Shown here piece after piece: positions 6,998-15,896 of a DNA stretch of 64,000 nt. Below the pieces are notes generated by a model. That model had not been told where the DNA came from, made no database searches, and saw only the letters and a list, made by a program, of their open reading frames with translations. This DNA is from Flavobacteriales bacterium UBA6051. GTDB taxonomy: Bacteria > Bacteroidota > Bacteroidia > Flavobacteriales_D > Crocinitomicaceae. The stretch covers positions 24,343-88,342 of the forward strand of contig DIYP01000013.1 of assembly GCA_002427735.1 (NCBI GenBank). The letters are read 5' to 3'. The stretch's first letter is position 1; every line of letters starts with the position of its first letter. The position numbers were made by a program, and so were the translations under genes.

Positions 6998-9112
6998 TTT
7001 TATATCCTTATAGATCCTGCGCATCGCCTTGCTTTTGGCATAGTCATGTGCCTTTCTACCATGAGCATCAAACATCTGTAAATTGCAACCTTTATTGATC
7101 AAATAACTAACAAGACTCGTTTCATCATTGATCGTGGCAATCATTAATAGGTTTTGATTCGAGGCGTTCACTTGCTCGTTAATATCGAATCTAAGCTTAT
7201 CGATTAATAGTTCGACGAGCAGCGGATTTCCTTCCTCAGCAGCAAATACAGCCGCTTTTTCAATCACTCTGTTCTGAATGACCAGTCCTTTGGAATTCTT
7301 CAACAGATAGGCAAGTTGCTGCTCATCTTTATCATTAACAGCTCTGCGAATATCGTGCTCCATATCGATGGACTTTTTATACAAGTCACGCTTTTCTGAC
7401 TTGGTCATAGCTCCGTTTTCCTTGAGAAATTCAATAATTTCATGATTCCCTTCACGCTCGGCATATTCCATGACATTCCGATTAAAGTAGCCAATGGCAT
7501 TCACGTCAGCGCCATTATCTGCTAAGAATTCTACCAGCGTTAGGTTATTCGATTCTACCGCCTTGATAATGGGAGGTTCAGAAAAATAACAGTTTTGGTT
7601 GACATCAATCCCTTTTGATACGAGGTAATGAGCAAGTTCCAAATCGTTGTTGTGCACAGCTACACACAAATAAGAATCATGTCGACTATCGACAGCGTTA
7701 ATGTCGGCCCCGTTTTCAACTAAGTATTTGATGATTTCCGGTTCATCAACTCTTGGCCTGTTACCATCTGTATCTTTTACATTGATGGATGCGCCTAAGT
7801 TGACTAATGTTTTAATGTCCTCCAGTTTTTCTCGCTCAATGGCGTAATGCATCATTGATTTTCCGGATGTAACGTCGCGCACATCGATATCGGCACCTTT
7901 TGATAAGAACAACTGTACGAGCGCCGAATTTCTGTCGTGTGGAGAAATAATATATTGGAATGCTGTGTGCCCGGAATTGTTCTTTACGTGAATGTCTGCG
8001 TCGTTTTCAAGCAACGTCTTGACCACCGTATAATTCTTGTTTTCTGCAGCATTAATCAATAAGGTTGTATTGTCTATTGTTTTATGTGATACATCTGCTC
8101 CTTTGCTTACCAATAGATTAAACATTGATAGATTATTTTCGGTAGTATAGAAAAGCGCAGTCTCTCCTTTATTGTTTTCATGGTCTACATTTGCTCCTTT
8201 ATCAAGAAGGTAAGTAACCAGCGAAATATTGTTGCCCTGAACAGATAGCATTAAGGGAGTTTCTCCCAAGTTATTTTTGGACTGAATGTCTAATTCATGA
8301 AGTTCAACGCATCTTTTCACAATTGAAGCATGACCGTTTAGAGCGCTTAAATGAAGAAGCGTATTTCCATCAGTATCTCTATGGTGTATGTCTGCACCCT
8401 TCACAATTAAATAATCAATGATCTCTTCATTGCCTTTTCGAAAAGCTGGCTCAAGGAATTGACCCAGCGAATTGGAATTATCATCAATTAAGGCTTTTAA
8501 GACGGTGTTTTGCTTGTAATCAAAGCATTCATCAATGGCTTCCGAAAGAGGTGCGCCATGTTCAATTAGAAACAAGCTCATCGCTTTGTTACCATTTTTA
8601 ACCGCCATTTCAATAGGGGAGACGTAGTATTTTCGAAACAATCCTCTTTTTCGTTTTTGGCTAACACGAACTTCAGCGTCATTTCGAACAAGCATGTGAA
8701 CCATTGAAAGATTATTATTCTCAGCCGCATAAACCATGGCATAACCAAACTCAAAATTATTGTTAATGAGTAGTCGAACCATTTCAGCGTTATTGTTTCC
8801 TACTGCATATTGCAACCCCCATTTACTTGTTGCCCCTTTTGATAAGAGGAGTTTGACTATTTCAATTTGATCTGTTCTTATGGCGAGTTCAATGGCTTCG
8901 GTGCCATAACGACTTTCTTCGTTGATATCTACCCCTTCTTTAATCAACGCTTTAACCAGAGCTATATCTTTGGCTTGTATAGCCTTTTGCAGCGGTGTGT
9001 AATCTTCAACTCTACTTTTCTGGGCATACAAATAGTGCGAAGCCGATAATGAAAAAAATATCAGGAAGAGTATGAAGTGAAGCGATATCCGATTGTTACT
9101 GCATGAAGGCAT
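6995..9112 (-). CDS. Secreted/periplasmic ankyrin-repeat protein
   Basis: 705 aa. An N-terminal signal (hydrophobic FILFLIFFSLSA, cleavage near YAQ) precedes an almost continuous run of about 18 ankyrin repeats of ~33 residues, with the typical G-x-T-x-L-x-x-A and V-x-x-L-L-x-x-G-A-D-I pattern (for example DTDGNTLLHLSALNGHASIV, VNQNCYFSEPPIIKAVESNN). Nothing else follows the repeats. Exported ankyrin arrays are protein-binding scaffolds; no partner is indicated. It is the last gene of the pepT-holA-rsmE operon, and its start overlaps the end of the DUF4159 gene by 17 nt, implying coupling to that secreted protein rather than to the housekeeping genes. Confidence 0.87.
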   Translation of the reverse strand: MPSCSNNRISLHFILFLIFFSLSASHYLYAQKSRVEDYTPLQKAIQAKDIALVKALIKEGVDINEESRYGTEAIELAIRTDQIEIVKLLLSKGATSKWGLQYAVGNNNAEMVRLLINNNFEFGYAMVYAAENNNLSMVHMLVRNDAEVRVSQKRKRGLFRKYYVSPIEMAVKNGNKAMSLFLIEHGAPLSEAIDECFDYKQNTVLKALIDDNSNSLGQFLEPAFRKGNEEIIDYLIVKGADIHHRDTDGNTLLHLSALNGHASIVKRCVELHELDIQSKNNLGETPLMLSVQGNNISLVTYLLDKGANVDHENNKGETALFYTTENNLSMFNLLVSKGADVSHKTIDNTTLLINAAENKNYTVVKTLLENDADIHVKNNSGHTAFQYIISPHDRNSALVQLFLSKGADIDVRDVTSGKSMMHYAIEREKLEDIKTLVNLGASINVKDTDGNRPRVDEPEIIKYLVENGADINAVDSRHDSYLCVAVHNNDLELAHYLVSKGIDVNQNCYFSEPPIIKAVESNNLTLVEFLADNGADVNAIGYFNRNVMEYAEREGNHEIIEFLKENGAMTKSEKRDLYKKSIDMEHDIRRAVNDKDEQQLAYLLKNSKGLVIQNRVIEKAAVFAAEEGNPLLVELLIDKLRFDINEQVNASNQNLLMIATINDETSLVSYLINKGCNLQMFDAHGRKAHDYAKSKAMRRIYKDIK

Positions 9113-9749
9113 ACATCAAAATGTTTGCGCCCATTCTTAAGGCTTGATCTCGCTTTTCGCGAGAGTCGTTATGAACTTCCTGATTTTCCCAACCGTCACT
9201 GATATCGGTCTCATATGTATACAAGCATATCAGACGGCCATCGACAATTATTCCAAATGCTTGCGGGCGCTTGCCATCATGCTCATGGATTTTTGGAAGT
9301 CCATTGAAATCAAATTTCTGATGGAAAACCTCGTGTGTATATGGTAATTCGACGAGTTCATTATTCGGAAATACCTTTTTTAGTTCAACTCTGATGAATT
9401 CATCCATACCATAATTATCATCAATATGAAGGAAACCTCCACCTAAAAGATAGGTGCGCAGGTTTTCGGCTTCAGAAGATGAGAACACCACGTTTCCATG
9501 TCCAGTCATATGCACAAATGGATACTGAAATAAATCAGGACTTCCGACTTCAACGTATGGGACATCTTTTGAAATCCCCATAGATAAATTTGTGTTACAA
9601 AATCGAATTAAGTTGGGCAGTGCAGTTGGGTTGGCATAATAATCACCTCCACCGTTGTATTTTAAAACAGCGAGTTTATAGCTTCCCTGTGCTAAGGAGT
9701 ATGAATACCCCATTGCTAAAAATATAAGTAAGGAAAGTAAATGTTTCAT
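9096..9749 (-). CDS. DUF4159 domain secreted protein
   Basis: 217 aa from the ATG at 9749 (MKHLLSLLIFLAMGYSYSLAQ, a clear signal peptide); a longer frame to 9776 is less likely. The mature part fits DUF4159: KLAVLKYNGGGDYYANPTA, HMTGHGNVVFSSSEAENL, LLGGGFLHIDDNYG, and a late DGRLICLYTYETDISDGWEN. This glutamine-amidotransferase-like fold is common in Bacteroidota and Planctomycetes next to exported ATPase/von Willebrand genes, but its function is unknown. The start overlaps the rsmE stop as ATGA. Position between rsmE and a secreted ankyrin protein is seen in this operon only; no known partner gene is nearby. Confidence 0.85.
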   Translation of the reverse strand: MKHLLSLLIFLAMGYSYSLAQGSYKLAVLKYNGGGDYYANPTALPNLIRFCNTNLSMGISKDVPYVEVGSPDLFQYPFVHMTGHGNVVFSSSEAENLRTYLLGGGFLHIDDNYGMDEFIRVELKKVFPNNELVELPYTHEVFHQKFDFNGLPKIHEHDGKRPQAFGIIVDGRLICLYTYETDISDGWENQEVHNDSREKRDQALRMGANILMYAFMQ

Positions 9750-10441
9750 ACTGTCAATATCTTGGCCTGCATACAAGCGTAAAGTGCAGCTGTTTCAGTT
9801 CTTAATCTGTTCTTCCCTAAGGTAATTATTTTATATCCATTTTCCGCTGCTAATTCAATCTCATCTCGAGAAAAATCGCCTTCGGGGCCTATCAATATAG
9901 GACACTTGCTTGTTGAGTAAACTTCACTCATATTGTGTTTTTTGCCTTCATAACAATGAGCAATTAACCCATTGGGATATTGACGAATGAATGTTGAACA
10001 AGAGGTTAAGTCATTCAACTTTGGAAGATAAAGGCGATGTGATTGTTTCATAGCTGAAATTGCTTTTCGTTCTAATCGGTCTAGCTTTAACTTAACACGC
10101 TCCGAGTTAGAACATTGTAAAAAGGTAATTTCAGTAATCCCGATTTCCGTAGCTTTCTCCACAAACCATTCCATTCTATCCAATTGTTTAGTGGGACTCA
10201 CAGCAATATGTATATCGTAAGCAGGCGAAGGCGCTGATTCTATTTGTTCAATTTCAACGTCACAACGTTTAGGATGTGCATTAACGATGACACAATCAAA
10301 GCGATTTCCGCGGCCATTTAAGACAGCAATTTTATCTCCTTCTTTCAATCGTAAAACACGCACAATATGTTTAGACTCTTCTTCACTCAGCGTATGAGTT
10401 ATAGAAGATATAGCTATGTCAGGATCATAAAATAAGCGCAT
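9746..10441 (-). CDS. rsmE: 16S rRNA (uracil1498-N3)-methyltransferase RsmE
   Basis: 231 aa, the normal length of the SPOUT-fold RsmE family, which methylates U1498 of 16S rRNA in the 30S subunit using SAM. An N-terminal PUA-like part (MRLFYDPD, SKHIVRVLRLKEGD, VLNGRG) is followed by the knotted methyltransferase domain with QLDRMEWFVEKATEIGI, the LIGPEGDFSRDEIE loop and LGKNRLRTETAA, the SAM-binding trefoil knot motif. Start and stop overlap the neighbours (TAATG with holA, ATGA with the DUF4159 gene), so it sits inside a tightly coupled operon. Confidence 0.96.
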   Translation of the reverse strand: MRLFYDPDIAISSITHTLSEEESKHIVRVLRLKEGDKIAVLNGRGNRFDCVIVNAHPKRCDVEIEQIESAPSPAYDIHIAVSPTKQLDRMEWFVEKATEIGITEITFLQCSNSERVKLKLDRLERKAISAMKQSHRLYLPKLNDLTSCSTFIRQYPNGLIAHCYEGKKHNMSEVYSTSKCPILIGPEGDFSRDEIELAAENGYKIITLGKNRLRTETAALYACMQAKILTV

Positions 10442-11439
10442 TAATGCATAAGTTGATAAACCAGTTCCTTCATAAGTTGACCATGCGTGAAAGAAGAGTT
10501 TTCTACGCCTTTGGATTTCAAGTCATATTCATGAAGAATGGCGATGTTTGCCGCAATCTTTTTAGGGTTGTAAATCTTTGTCGAGCTTAATAGTTGTCCT
10601 GCCACGAATGGTGGTACTCTTACAGCTTGGGCTACGGCTTCACGAGATTTGTTTTGAAGAAAATGAATTTTCATCAACTTCGAAAAGTGATTGAATAGAT
10701 TTGAAACAACAACAATGATGGATGTTGCCTTCGGATTGTGATCAAAGTAATCGACAATCTTATTTGCTTTTGTAATATCACGTGCGCTAATGGCATTGAT
10801 CAGCTCGAAAACATTATAGTCTTTCGAGATTCCGATATTTTCTTCAATGTGAATTTCATTGATGGTAGTCCCTTTTTCTACCAGTATCTGGAGTTTGTCT
10901 AACTCATTCACAATCTTGCTGAGATCATTACCGAGAAATTCAGCAATAAGCATACTGGCTTTAGGGGTAACTGAATACCCCGACGAACTTACAAAAGCAC
11001 TGATCCACTCAGCTAACTTATATTCAGGAACTTTATCTGATTTGAAAACAATCCCGTTTTTGGCGGCAGCTTTAATTGATTTCTTTCGAGTATCGTATTT
11101 CTTGTACTTGTAGTTAACGACAAAAATAGTTTGCTCAGAAGGTGACTCAAAATAGGGAGTGAGATCTTCGAGTCCTCGAAAATCTTGCGCTTCTTTTAAA
11201 ACCACCAGCCTCCGTTCAGCCATCATTGGATAACCTTTAGCTTCAGAAATGATGCTTAGTGCATCTGAGTCCTTTCCATACAAGATCGTTTGATTAAAGT
11301 CACGCTCATGCTCTTCCAGTGCATGTTCTATAATGGCATCGGTAATTGCATCGATGAAATAAGCCTCTTCACCATGAAGAAAATAAATCTTCTCGAATTT
11401 ACCTTGCTTAATATCTTGTATGATGAGCTTGTGGTCCAT
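10441..11439 (-). CDS. holA: DNA polymerase III subunit delta
   Basis: 332 aa, standard for HolA, the clamp-loader subunit that opens the beta sliding clamp. The N-terminal IYFLHGEEAYFIDAITDAI, MAERRLVVLKEA and IFVVNYKYKKYDTRK match the family's degenerate AAA+ domain I, and the C-terminal helical collar domain includes FELINAISARDITKANKIV and FVAGQLLSSTKIY. It lies 3 nt after pepT and overlaps rsmE by one base, so it depends on the operon promoter ahead of pepT unless an internal promoter exists. Confidence 0.95.
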   Translation of the reverse strand: MDHKLIIQDIKQGKFEKIYFLHGEEAYFIDAITDAIIEHALEEHERDFNQTILYGKDSDALSIISEAKGYPMMAERRLVVLKEAQDFRGLEDLTPYFESPSEQTIFVVNYKYKKYDTRKKSIKAAAKNGIVFKSDKVPEYKLAEWISAFVSSSGYSVTPKASMLIAEFLGNDLSKIVNELDKLQILVEKGTTINEIHIEENIGISKDYNVFELINAISARDITKANKIVDYFDHNPKATSIIVVVSNLFNHFSKLMKIHFLQNKSREAVAQAVRVPPFVAGQLLSSTKIYNPKKIAANIAILHEYDLKSKGVENSSFTHGQLMKELVYQLMH

Positions 11440-11442
11440 CTT

Positions 11443-12690
11443 TTATGCGTGCTTAGCCCAGATTTGAACTAACTCAGTGAGCGTCGCTGTTCCTTTCTCC
11501 ATATCTTGAATACTGACGTATTCATGTTTCGAGTGAATTCCCATTTCACCCGTAAAAATATTTGGACATGGTAGGCCCATAAATGAAAGACGCGATCCGT
11601 CTGTACCTCCACGAATGATCGTAGGCAAAGGTTTTATTCCAGCTTGTTCCATAGCCTGAATCGCATAATCCGTAACAAAAGGAACGTCCTTTATTATTTC
11701 CTTCATATTACGATATTGCTCCTTTACTTCAAATGTATAATCAAGTTTCGGATAGTTGGCCAGCGTAGCTTTTAGTAAATCCTCTAAACGCGATTCATAT
11801 TCGCCCAGCTTAGCTGTAATATGATCACGGATGATGAAAGAAACACTTGCCTCTTCCATACCTCCTGAAATAGTGTGTGGATGGACAAAACCTTCTCGCT
11901 TCTCAGTAGTTTCTGGTGACCATTCATTTTTCGGAAGTGAAGCAACGAACTCTGCAACAACCTTTAATGCATTAACCATCTTGCCTTTTGCGTAACCAGG
12001 ATGAGCGCTAATGCCGTTTACGGTAATTGTAACTCCATCAGCAGAAAAGCTCTCGTCTTCAAGAGAACCAGCGACACCGCCATCAAGTGTGTAACCAAAA
12101 TCTGCGTTTAACTTTTCCATATCCAAATGATCTACACCTCTACCAACCTCTTCATCTGGCGTAAATAATATTCGAATATTCGGATGCCGTATTTCTGGAT
12201 TATTTACCAAATGATGAACAAGGTCCATAATGATAGCAATACCTGCTTTGTCATCTGCGCCCAGAAGTGTTAATCCGCTTGCAGTAATAATGTCGTCGCC
12301 AATTTTTTCCTTTAGATATGGATGCTTTTCAGTGGTAATAACTTGTGCATTATCATCTGGAAGAGTAATAGGCTCTCCATCGTAACTTCGATGTACAATG
12401 GGTTTTACATTTTTCCCTGTTACGTCAGGAGCGGTATCCATATGAGAGCAAAAACAAATTGTCGGTAGGTTATCATTAGCTGTATTGTTCGGAAGCGTTC
12501 CGAAAACATACCCCCATTCATCCATTTCGGCATCTTTGATACCTAATTCCTTCAGTTCCTCAACCAGTACTTTTCCAAGATTTTTTTGAATCTCAGAAGA
12601 TGGGAAGCTTGTTGAAGTAGGATCTGCTGTAGTATCAATTTTAGCGTATTTGATAAAGCGTTCTTCAACCGTTGAGGTATAATTATTCAT
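11443..12690 (-). CDS. pepT: Peptidase T (tripeptide aminopeptidase)
   Basis: 415 aa from the ATG at 12690, close to the ~410 aa of the M20B family; the seven-residue extension to 12711 is not supported. PepT removes the N-terminal residue from tripeptides in the cytoplasm using two zinc ions. Visible ligands and catalytic residues: His83 and Asp85 in SHMDTAPD, Asp146 in GADDKAG, and the Glu180-Glu181 pair in TPDEEVGRG. The family signatures IRGGTDGSRLSFMGLPCPN and GIHSKHEY, holding a substrate-binding Arg and the last His ligand, are present. First gene of a five-gene operon; a TACATTTG box lies 18 nt upstream. Confidence 0.96.
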   Translation of the reverse strand: MNNYTSTVEERFIKYAKIDTTADPTSTSFPSSEIQKNLGKVLVEELKELGIKDAEMDEWGYVFGTLPNNTANDNLPTICFCSHMDTAPDVTGKNVKPIVHRSYDGEPITLPDDNAQVITTEKHPYLKEKIGDDIITASGLTLLGADDKAGIAIIMDLVHHLVNNPEIRHPNIRILFTPDEEVGRGVDHLDMEKLNADFGYTLDGGVAGSLEDESFSADGVTITVNGISAHPGYAKGKMVNALKVVAEFVASLPKNEWSPETTEKREGFVHPHTISGGMEEASVSFIIRDHITAKLGEYESRLEDLLKATLANYPKLDYTFEVKEQYRNMKEIIKDVPFVTDYAIQAMEQAGIKPLPTIIRGGTDGSRLSFMGLPCPNIFTGEMGIHSKHEYVSIQDMEKGTATLTELVQIWAKHA

Positions 12691-12708
12691 AGTTTGTGTC
12701 TTTAGAAT

Positions 12709-12716
12709 CAAATGTA
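12709..12716 (-). promoter_or_regulatory. -7 box of pepT
   Basis: TACATTTG on the minus strand matches TAnnTTTG and would give a leader of about 15 nt before the pepT ATG. No convincing -33 TTG was identified. Confidence 0.45.
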
Positions 12717-12728
12717 ATCATTTCACAT

Positions 12729-12762
12729 AAAAAAGGCTCCCATCGTTATGATGGAAGCCTTT
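12729..12762 (-). terminator. Terminator downstream of ndk
   Basis: Minus-strand 13-bp stem (AAAGGCTTCCATC with GATGGGAGCCTTT, one G-T pair), 5-nt loop, then a T tract. It separates ndk from the pepT operon. Confidence 0.88.
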
Positions 12763-12781
12763 CTTTTTTCGGTGTAATTAC

Positions 12782-13201
12782 CTAGAATATTTCAGCGGCA
12801 GAGAAATGGAAATCTCCTTCGATTTGAGCGTTTTCATCAGAGTCAGAACCATGAACGGCATTACGACCTTTTGACTCAGCATATTTCTTACGAATTGTCC
12901 CCTCGGCAGCTTCAGCAGGATCAGTAGCTCCAATTAATGCTCTGAAATCAGCAACTGCATTTTCTTTTTCCAAAATAGCAGCAATGATTGGCCCGGAAGT
13001 CATGTATTCTACCAACTCTCCATAGAAAGGGCGTTCTGCATGTACTTCATAAAATTTCTTTGCTTGCTCCTCAGATAAACGTGTATACTTCATTGCTTTA
13101 ATTGCAAATCCAGCATCAGTAATCATCTGAAGAATGTTTCCAGTATTGCCACTCTCAATAGAGTCAGGCTTCAACATTGTAAAAGTTCTGTTTGTTGCCA
13201 T
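12782..13201 (-). CDS. ndk: Nucleoside diphosphate kinase
   Basis: 139 aa. Transfers the terminal phosphate of ATP to NDPs through a phosphohistidine; the active His117 is in RNAVHGSDS. The N-terminal FTMLKPDSIESGNTG, the RPFYGELVEYM segment and the ATDPAEAAEGTIRKKYA nucleotide-binding stretch are typical, including the conserved Lys11. Length matches bacterial NDK. It is monocistronic: a TATCTTTG box lies 30 nt upstream and a strong terminator follows. Confidence 0.97.
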   Translation of the reverse strand: MATNRTFTMLKPDSIESGNTGNILQMITDAGFAIKAMKYTRLSEEQAKKFYEVHAERPFYGELVEYMTSGPIIAAILEKENAVADFRALIGATDPAEAAEGTIRKKYAESKGRNAVHGSDSDENAQIEGDFHFSAAEIF

Positions 13202-13230
13202 TTGTTCTTTATTTGACTAAAATTTTGGCG

Positions 13231-13238
13231 CAAAGATA
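13231..13238 (-). promoter_or_regulatory. -7 box of ndk
   Basis: TATCTTTG on the minus strand, an exact TAnnTTTG match, 30 nt ahead of the ndk ATG. The -33 region is not clear. Confidence 0.5.
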
Positions 13239-13329
13239 GATAATTCATTCAATACGATTCTGTTCGCCATATTATCTTTTTGAGAATTAATAGTTAGATT
13301 TGTCTAACTTTTTAATTTTAGTACTTAGA

Positions 13330-14175
13330 ATGGAGTCCTCTGTTGGTTGGTATGAGAGTTTAGTTGATTATCTAGGTTCAATTGATCCGGTGCTTGCAGC
13401 TCTTTATGCAACGCTCTTCACATGGTTTTTAACTGCATCAGGTGCAGCGCTCGTCTTTTTCTTTAAAACCTTACATCGCGGTGTATTGGATGCTATGCTC
13501 GGTTTTACCGGAGGAGTGATGGTAGCTGCTAGCTTTTGGTCATTACTGAATCCGGCGATTGAAATGTCAGAGAAAAGCTATCCTTCAATGCCCTGGATGC
13601 CAGCCGCGGTTGGTTTTCTTCTGGGGGCATTGTTCTTGTTTGGCCTGGACAAACTAATGCCGCATTTGCACATTAATTTTAAAGAGGAGGAAAAAGAAGG
13701 TGTCAAAACCCAATGGCACAAAACTACTTTGCTGGTGTTGGCCATCACCTTGCATAATATTCCTGAAGGACTGGCTGTAGGAGTTTTATTCGGTGCTGCC
13801 AGTCTCGGATTAGATGGAGCTACAATTGCTGGGGCGGTTGCTCTTGCTATTGGTATTGGTATCCAAAATTTTCCTGAAGGGTTTGCCGTGGCAATGCCAT
13901 TACGGCGTCAGGGGGTAAGTAGAAGAAAGAGTTTCTGGTACGGTCAAATGTCGGCTATCGTTGAACCCATTTTTGGAGTGCTTGGTGCTTTGGCAGTTAT
14001 TTACATGCAACCAATTCTTCCGTTTGCATTAGCATTCGCAGCTGGTGCTATGATCTATGTTGTAGTGGAGGAAGTTATTCCCGAAACCCAACGCGATAAG
14101 TTCACAGACGTTGCCGTACTTGGGTTTATCGGTGGATTTCTGATTATGATGATTCTCGATGTAGCTTTAGGATAA
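13330..14175 (+). CDS. ZIP family metal transporter (GufA/ZupT-like)
   Basis: 281 aa from the ATG at 13330; the frame is open to a TTG at 13300, but that region holds a TAGATTTG promoter box and a hairpin. Eight hydrophobic segments fit the ZIP fold. The metal-binding helices show ITLHNIPEGLAVGVLFG (TM4) and GIQNFPEGFAVAMPL (TM5), the signature H-N-x-P-E-G and N-x-P-E-G motifs for divalent cations such as zinc. A cytosolic loop between TM3 and TM4 has HLHINFKEEEKEG. ZIP proteins import metal into the cytoplasm. The gene stands alone between divergent ndk and a candidate small RNA. Confidence 0.92.
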   Translation: MESSVGWYESLVDYLGSIDPVLAALYATLFTWFLTASGAALVFFFKTLHRGVLDAMLGFTGGVMVAASFWSLLNPAIEMSEKSYPSMPWMPAAVGFLLGALFLFGLDKLMPHLHINFKEEEKEGVKTQWHKTTLLVLAITLHNIPEGLAVGVLFGAASLGLDGATIAGAVALAIGIGIQNFPEGFAVAMPLRRQGVSRRKSFWYGQMSAIVEPIFGVLGALAVIYMQPILPFALAFAAGAMIYVVVEEVIPETQRDKFTDVAVLGFIGGFLIMMILDVALG

Positions 14176-14216
14176 CAATAATCTTACAAAAAATTAACAC
14201 TTTTTTTAAAATAAAG

Positions 14217-14357
14217 TTGTCCTAGATGTGTTTTTAATACATACATTTGTTTACGAGAACAATGGGGGTAGTTTACCATTGTTTGAGTTTTATAGTTTTA
14301 GCATGGTTTAGCTGAAAGAGGAACAAGTTCATAAAAATTTGTTCCTCTTTTTGTTTT
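14217..14357 (+). ncRNA. Candidate small RNA with own promoter and terminator
   Basis: A TTG (14217-14219) and, 22 nt later, TACATTTG (14242-14249) match the Bacteroidota -33/-7 promoter, predicting a transcript from about 14254. It contains an 8-bp hairpin (AACAATGG at 14258-14265 with CCATTGTT at 14276-14283, loop GGGTAGTTTA), a ~30-nt single-stranded U/A-rich stretch, and a 12-bp terminator stem (14315-14326 with 14339-14350) followed by T-rich sequence. No ORF fits. It could instead be the 3' UTR of the ZIP gene, since no other terminator follows that gene. A known Rfam Bacteroidota motif is possible. Confidence 0.5.
14315..14357 (+). terminator. Terminator of the candidate small RNA / ZIP gene
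   Basis: Stem AAAGAGGAACAA with TTGTTCCTCTTT, 12-nt loop, then TTTTTGTTTTT-like tail on the plus strand. Confidence 0.88.
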
Positions 14358-14402
14358 TAGACATTTCCTCGTACTTTTAGAAGTAAATTGTAATCTACAT
14401 TT

Positions 14403-15896
14403 ATGAAAACACTGGGCTCAATCATCGCGCTATGCGCTTTCTTTTCTTTTAATGCATTTTCTCAAACACAAGGTATCGCTTATACCGCTGTTGGTAAAGG
14501 GGTGGCTACAACATTCCTTACGGATTATCATTGTCTTGGTGTGAACACTTCCGGGTTAGGTTTTGGAACAGGTTATGAGGGAAAACGATTCACTTCTGGG
14601 ATGACAGAATTTAGCCTTGGTATTTATTCTGACGCGTTGAACAAGGACCGGTTAAGAAGATTGTATAGAACGCTAAGGAGCGATGTGTTCGGAGGTAATT
14701 CAGAAAATATTGACCTTCAAGCGCAGGCAGATGCCGCAGCTGATTATTTGGATGCTGGAATTATGATTGATGCACGTTATAATTGGTTAGGTTTTTCTTT
14801 TCAGTCTGAAAAATTTGGTGGAATTGCATTCAATGTTCAAGAGCACTACAATTGGTATTCAAAGTTGAGTCCAAATACCACTGATCTTATTTTCAGAGGG
14901 AAATTCGCAGATTATTTCGATGAGTTAACGGTTGTTTTTGGAACGGATACTACTATTATTCCTAATAACGGTAATATTTCGGAGGATACTTTAAATGCGG
15001 TTGTTGCAGGATCCATAGGTGTGCCCTTGCGATTGAGCGAAATTACAAACGGATCTGAAATTCGATTTGCATGGAATCGTTACTATAATGTGGGGTATGG
15101 AAGAAAGCTTTTTGGGGACTCTACCTTTTCTCTTTACGCAGGAATTGGTGGACGATTCATTCAGTCCACAGCGATGTTTAATATGACTTCGGATGCTGAC
15201 GGATTACGCTTTTATTCGTCCATGTCTCCAAGTTTTGATATCGATTATGGCGCTGTTGCCAGCGGAAACCCTTCTGCCTTTACGCAATCAGGAGGAATCC
15301 CTGCAAGTGTTGGAAATGGTTACGGACTGGATTTTTCTGCTACTGCTCAGATTGCTAAATACTTTAAAATTGGTCTTGCGGTCAACAACATTGGTTCCGT
15401 TACTTACAAGCGTAATGTGTATACAGTGAAAGATACTCTTGTAGGAGATATGCGACTAGATGGGCTATCCAATTATAATATTACCAATTCGGTTGAGCAA
15501 TTTCTGGAAGATGGTGGCTTGTTGACGTTAGAAGGGCAGGAGAGCATTAAAGTAAATAATGCGGCAAATATCCGACTTGGATGCAGTATAGACTTTGGAA
15601 AGATTGCTTCAATTGGTATCGATGTGGTAGCGCCTTTTAATCGTGAGAACCCAGGAGGGATTAATAATGCAGTTTATTCCATTGGTGGAGAGGTGCGTCC
15701 GGTAAAATGGATTCAAATCAGTGCCGGATACTACGGTGGTGGGATTTATCAGCATAACATTCCTTTGGGCGTTAACTTTGTGTTGGGCAATGGAACGTAT
15801 GAGGTTGGGATTGCTTCGAGAGATGCTTTGTCCTTCTTCCTTGATGAGTCAAACAGCGTTTCTACAGCATTCGGAGTTGCTCGCTTCCGATTCTAG
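14403..15896 (+). CDS. Outer-membrane beta-barrel protein (DUF5723-like)
   Basis: 497 aa. Signal peptide MKTLGSIIALCAFFSFNAFSQ, then a long run of alternating short beta strands and polar loops ending in a C-terminal strand with terminal Phe (FGVARFRF), the hallmark of a barrel inserted by BamA. Segments such as RYYNVGYGRKLFG, LYAGIGGRFIQS, FKIGLAVNNIGSVTYKR and WIQISAGYYGGG resemble the DUF5723 Bacteroidota barrel family. Cargo or substrate is unknown. Its TAG stop overlaps the TAG of the convergent Nudix gene within the tetranucleotide CTAG. Confidence 0.75.
   Translation: MKTLGSIIALCAFFSFNAFSQTQGIAYTAVGKGVATTFLTDYHCLGVNTSGLGFGTGYEGKRFTSGMTEFSLGIYSDALNKDRLRRLYRTLRSDVFGGNSENIDLQAQADAAADYLDAGIMIDARYNWLGFSFQSEKFGGIAFNVQEHYNWYSKLSPNTTDLIFRGKFADYFDELTVVFGTDTTIIPNNGNISEDTLNAVVAGSIGVPLRLSEITNGSEIRFAWNRYYNVGYGRKLFGDSTFSLYAGIGGRFIQSTAMFNMTSDADGLRFYSSMSPSFDIDYGAVASGNPSAFTQSGGIPASVGNGYGLDFSATAQIAKYFKIGLAVNNIGSVTYKRNVYTVKDTLVGDMRLDGLSNYNITNSVEQFLEDGGLLTLEGQESIKVNNAANIRLGCSIDFGKIASIGIDVVAPFNRENPGGINNAVYSIGGEVRPVKWIQISAGYYGGGIYQHNIPLGVNFVLGNGTYEVGIASRDALSFFLDESNSVSTAFGVARFRF

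Noticed and set aside
13292..13309. Hairpin AGTTAGA/TCTAACT followed by T run before the ZIP gene
   Set aside because: AT-rich 7-bp stem overlapping a TAGATTTG promoter-like box 28 nt before the ATG; attenuator or chance, not supported either way.
15893..15896. CTAG shared by the stops of the barrel and Nudix genes
   Set aside because: A neat overlap, but tail-to-tail sharing of CTAG is common and needs no special explanation.
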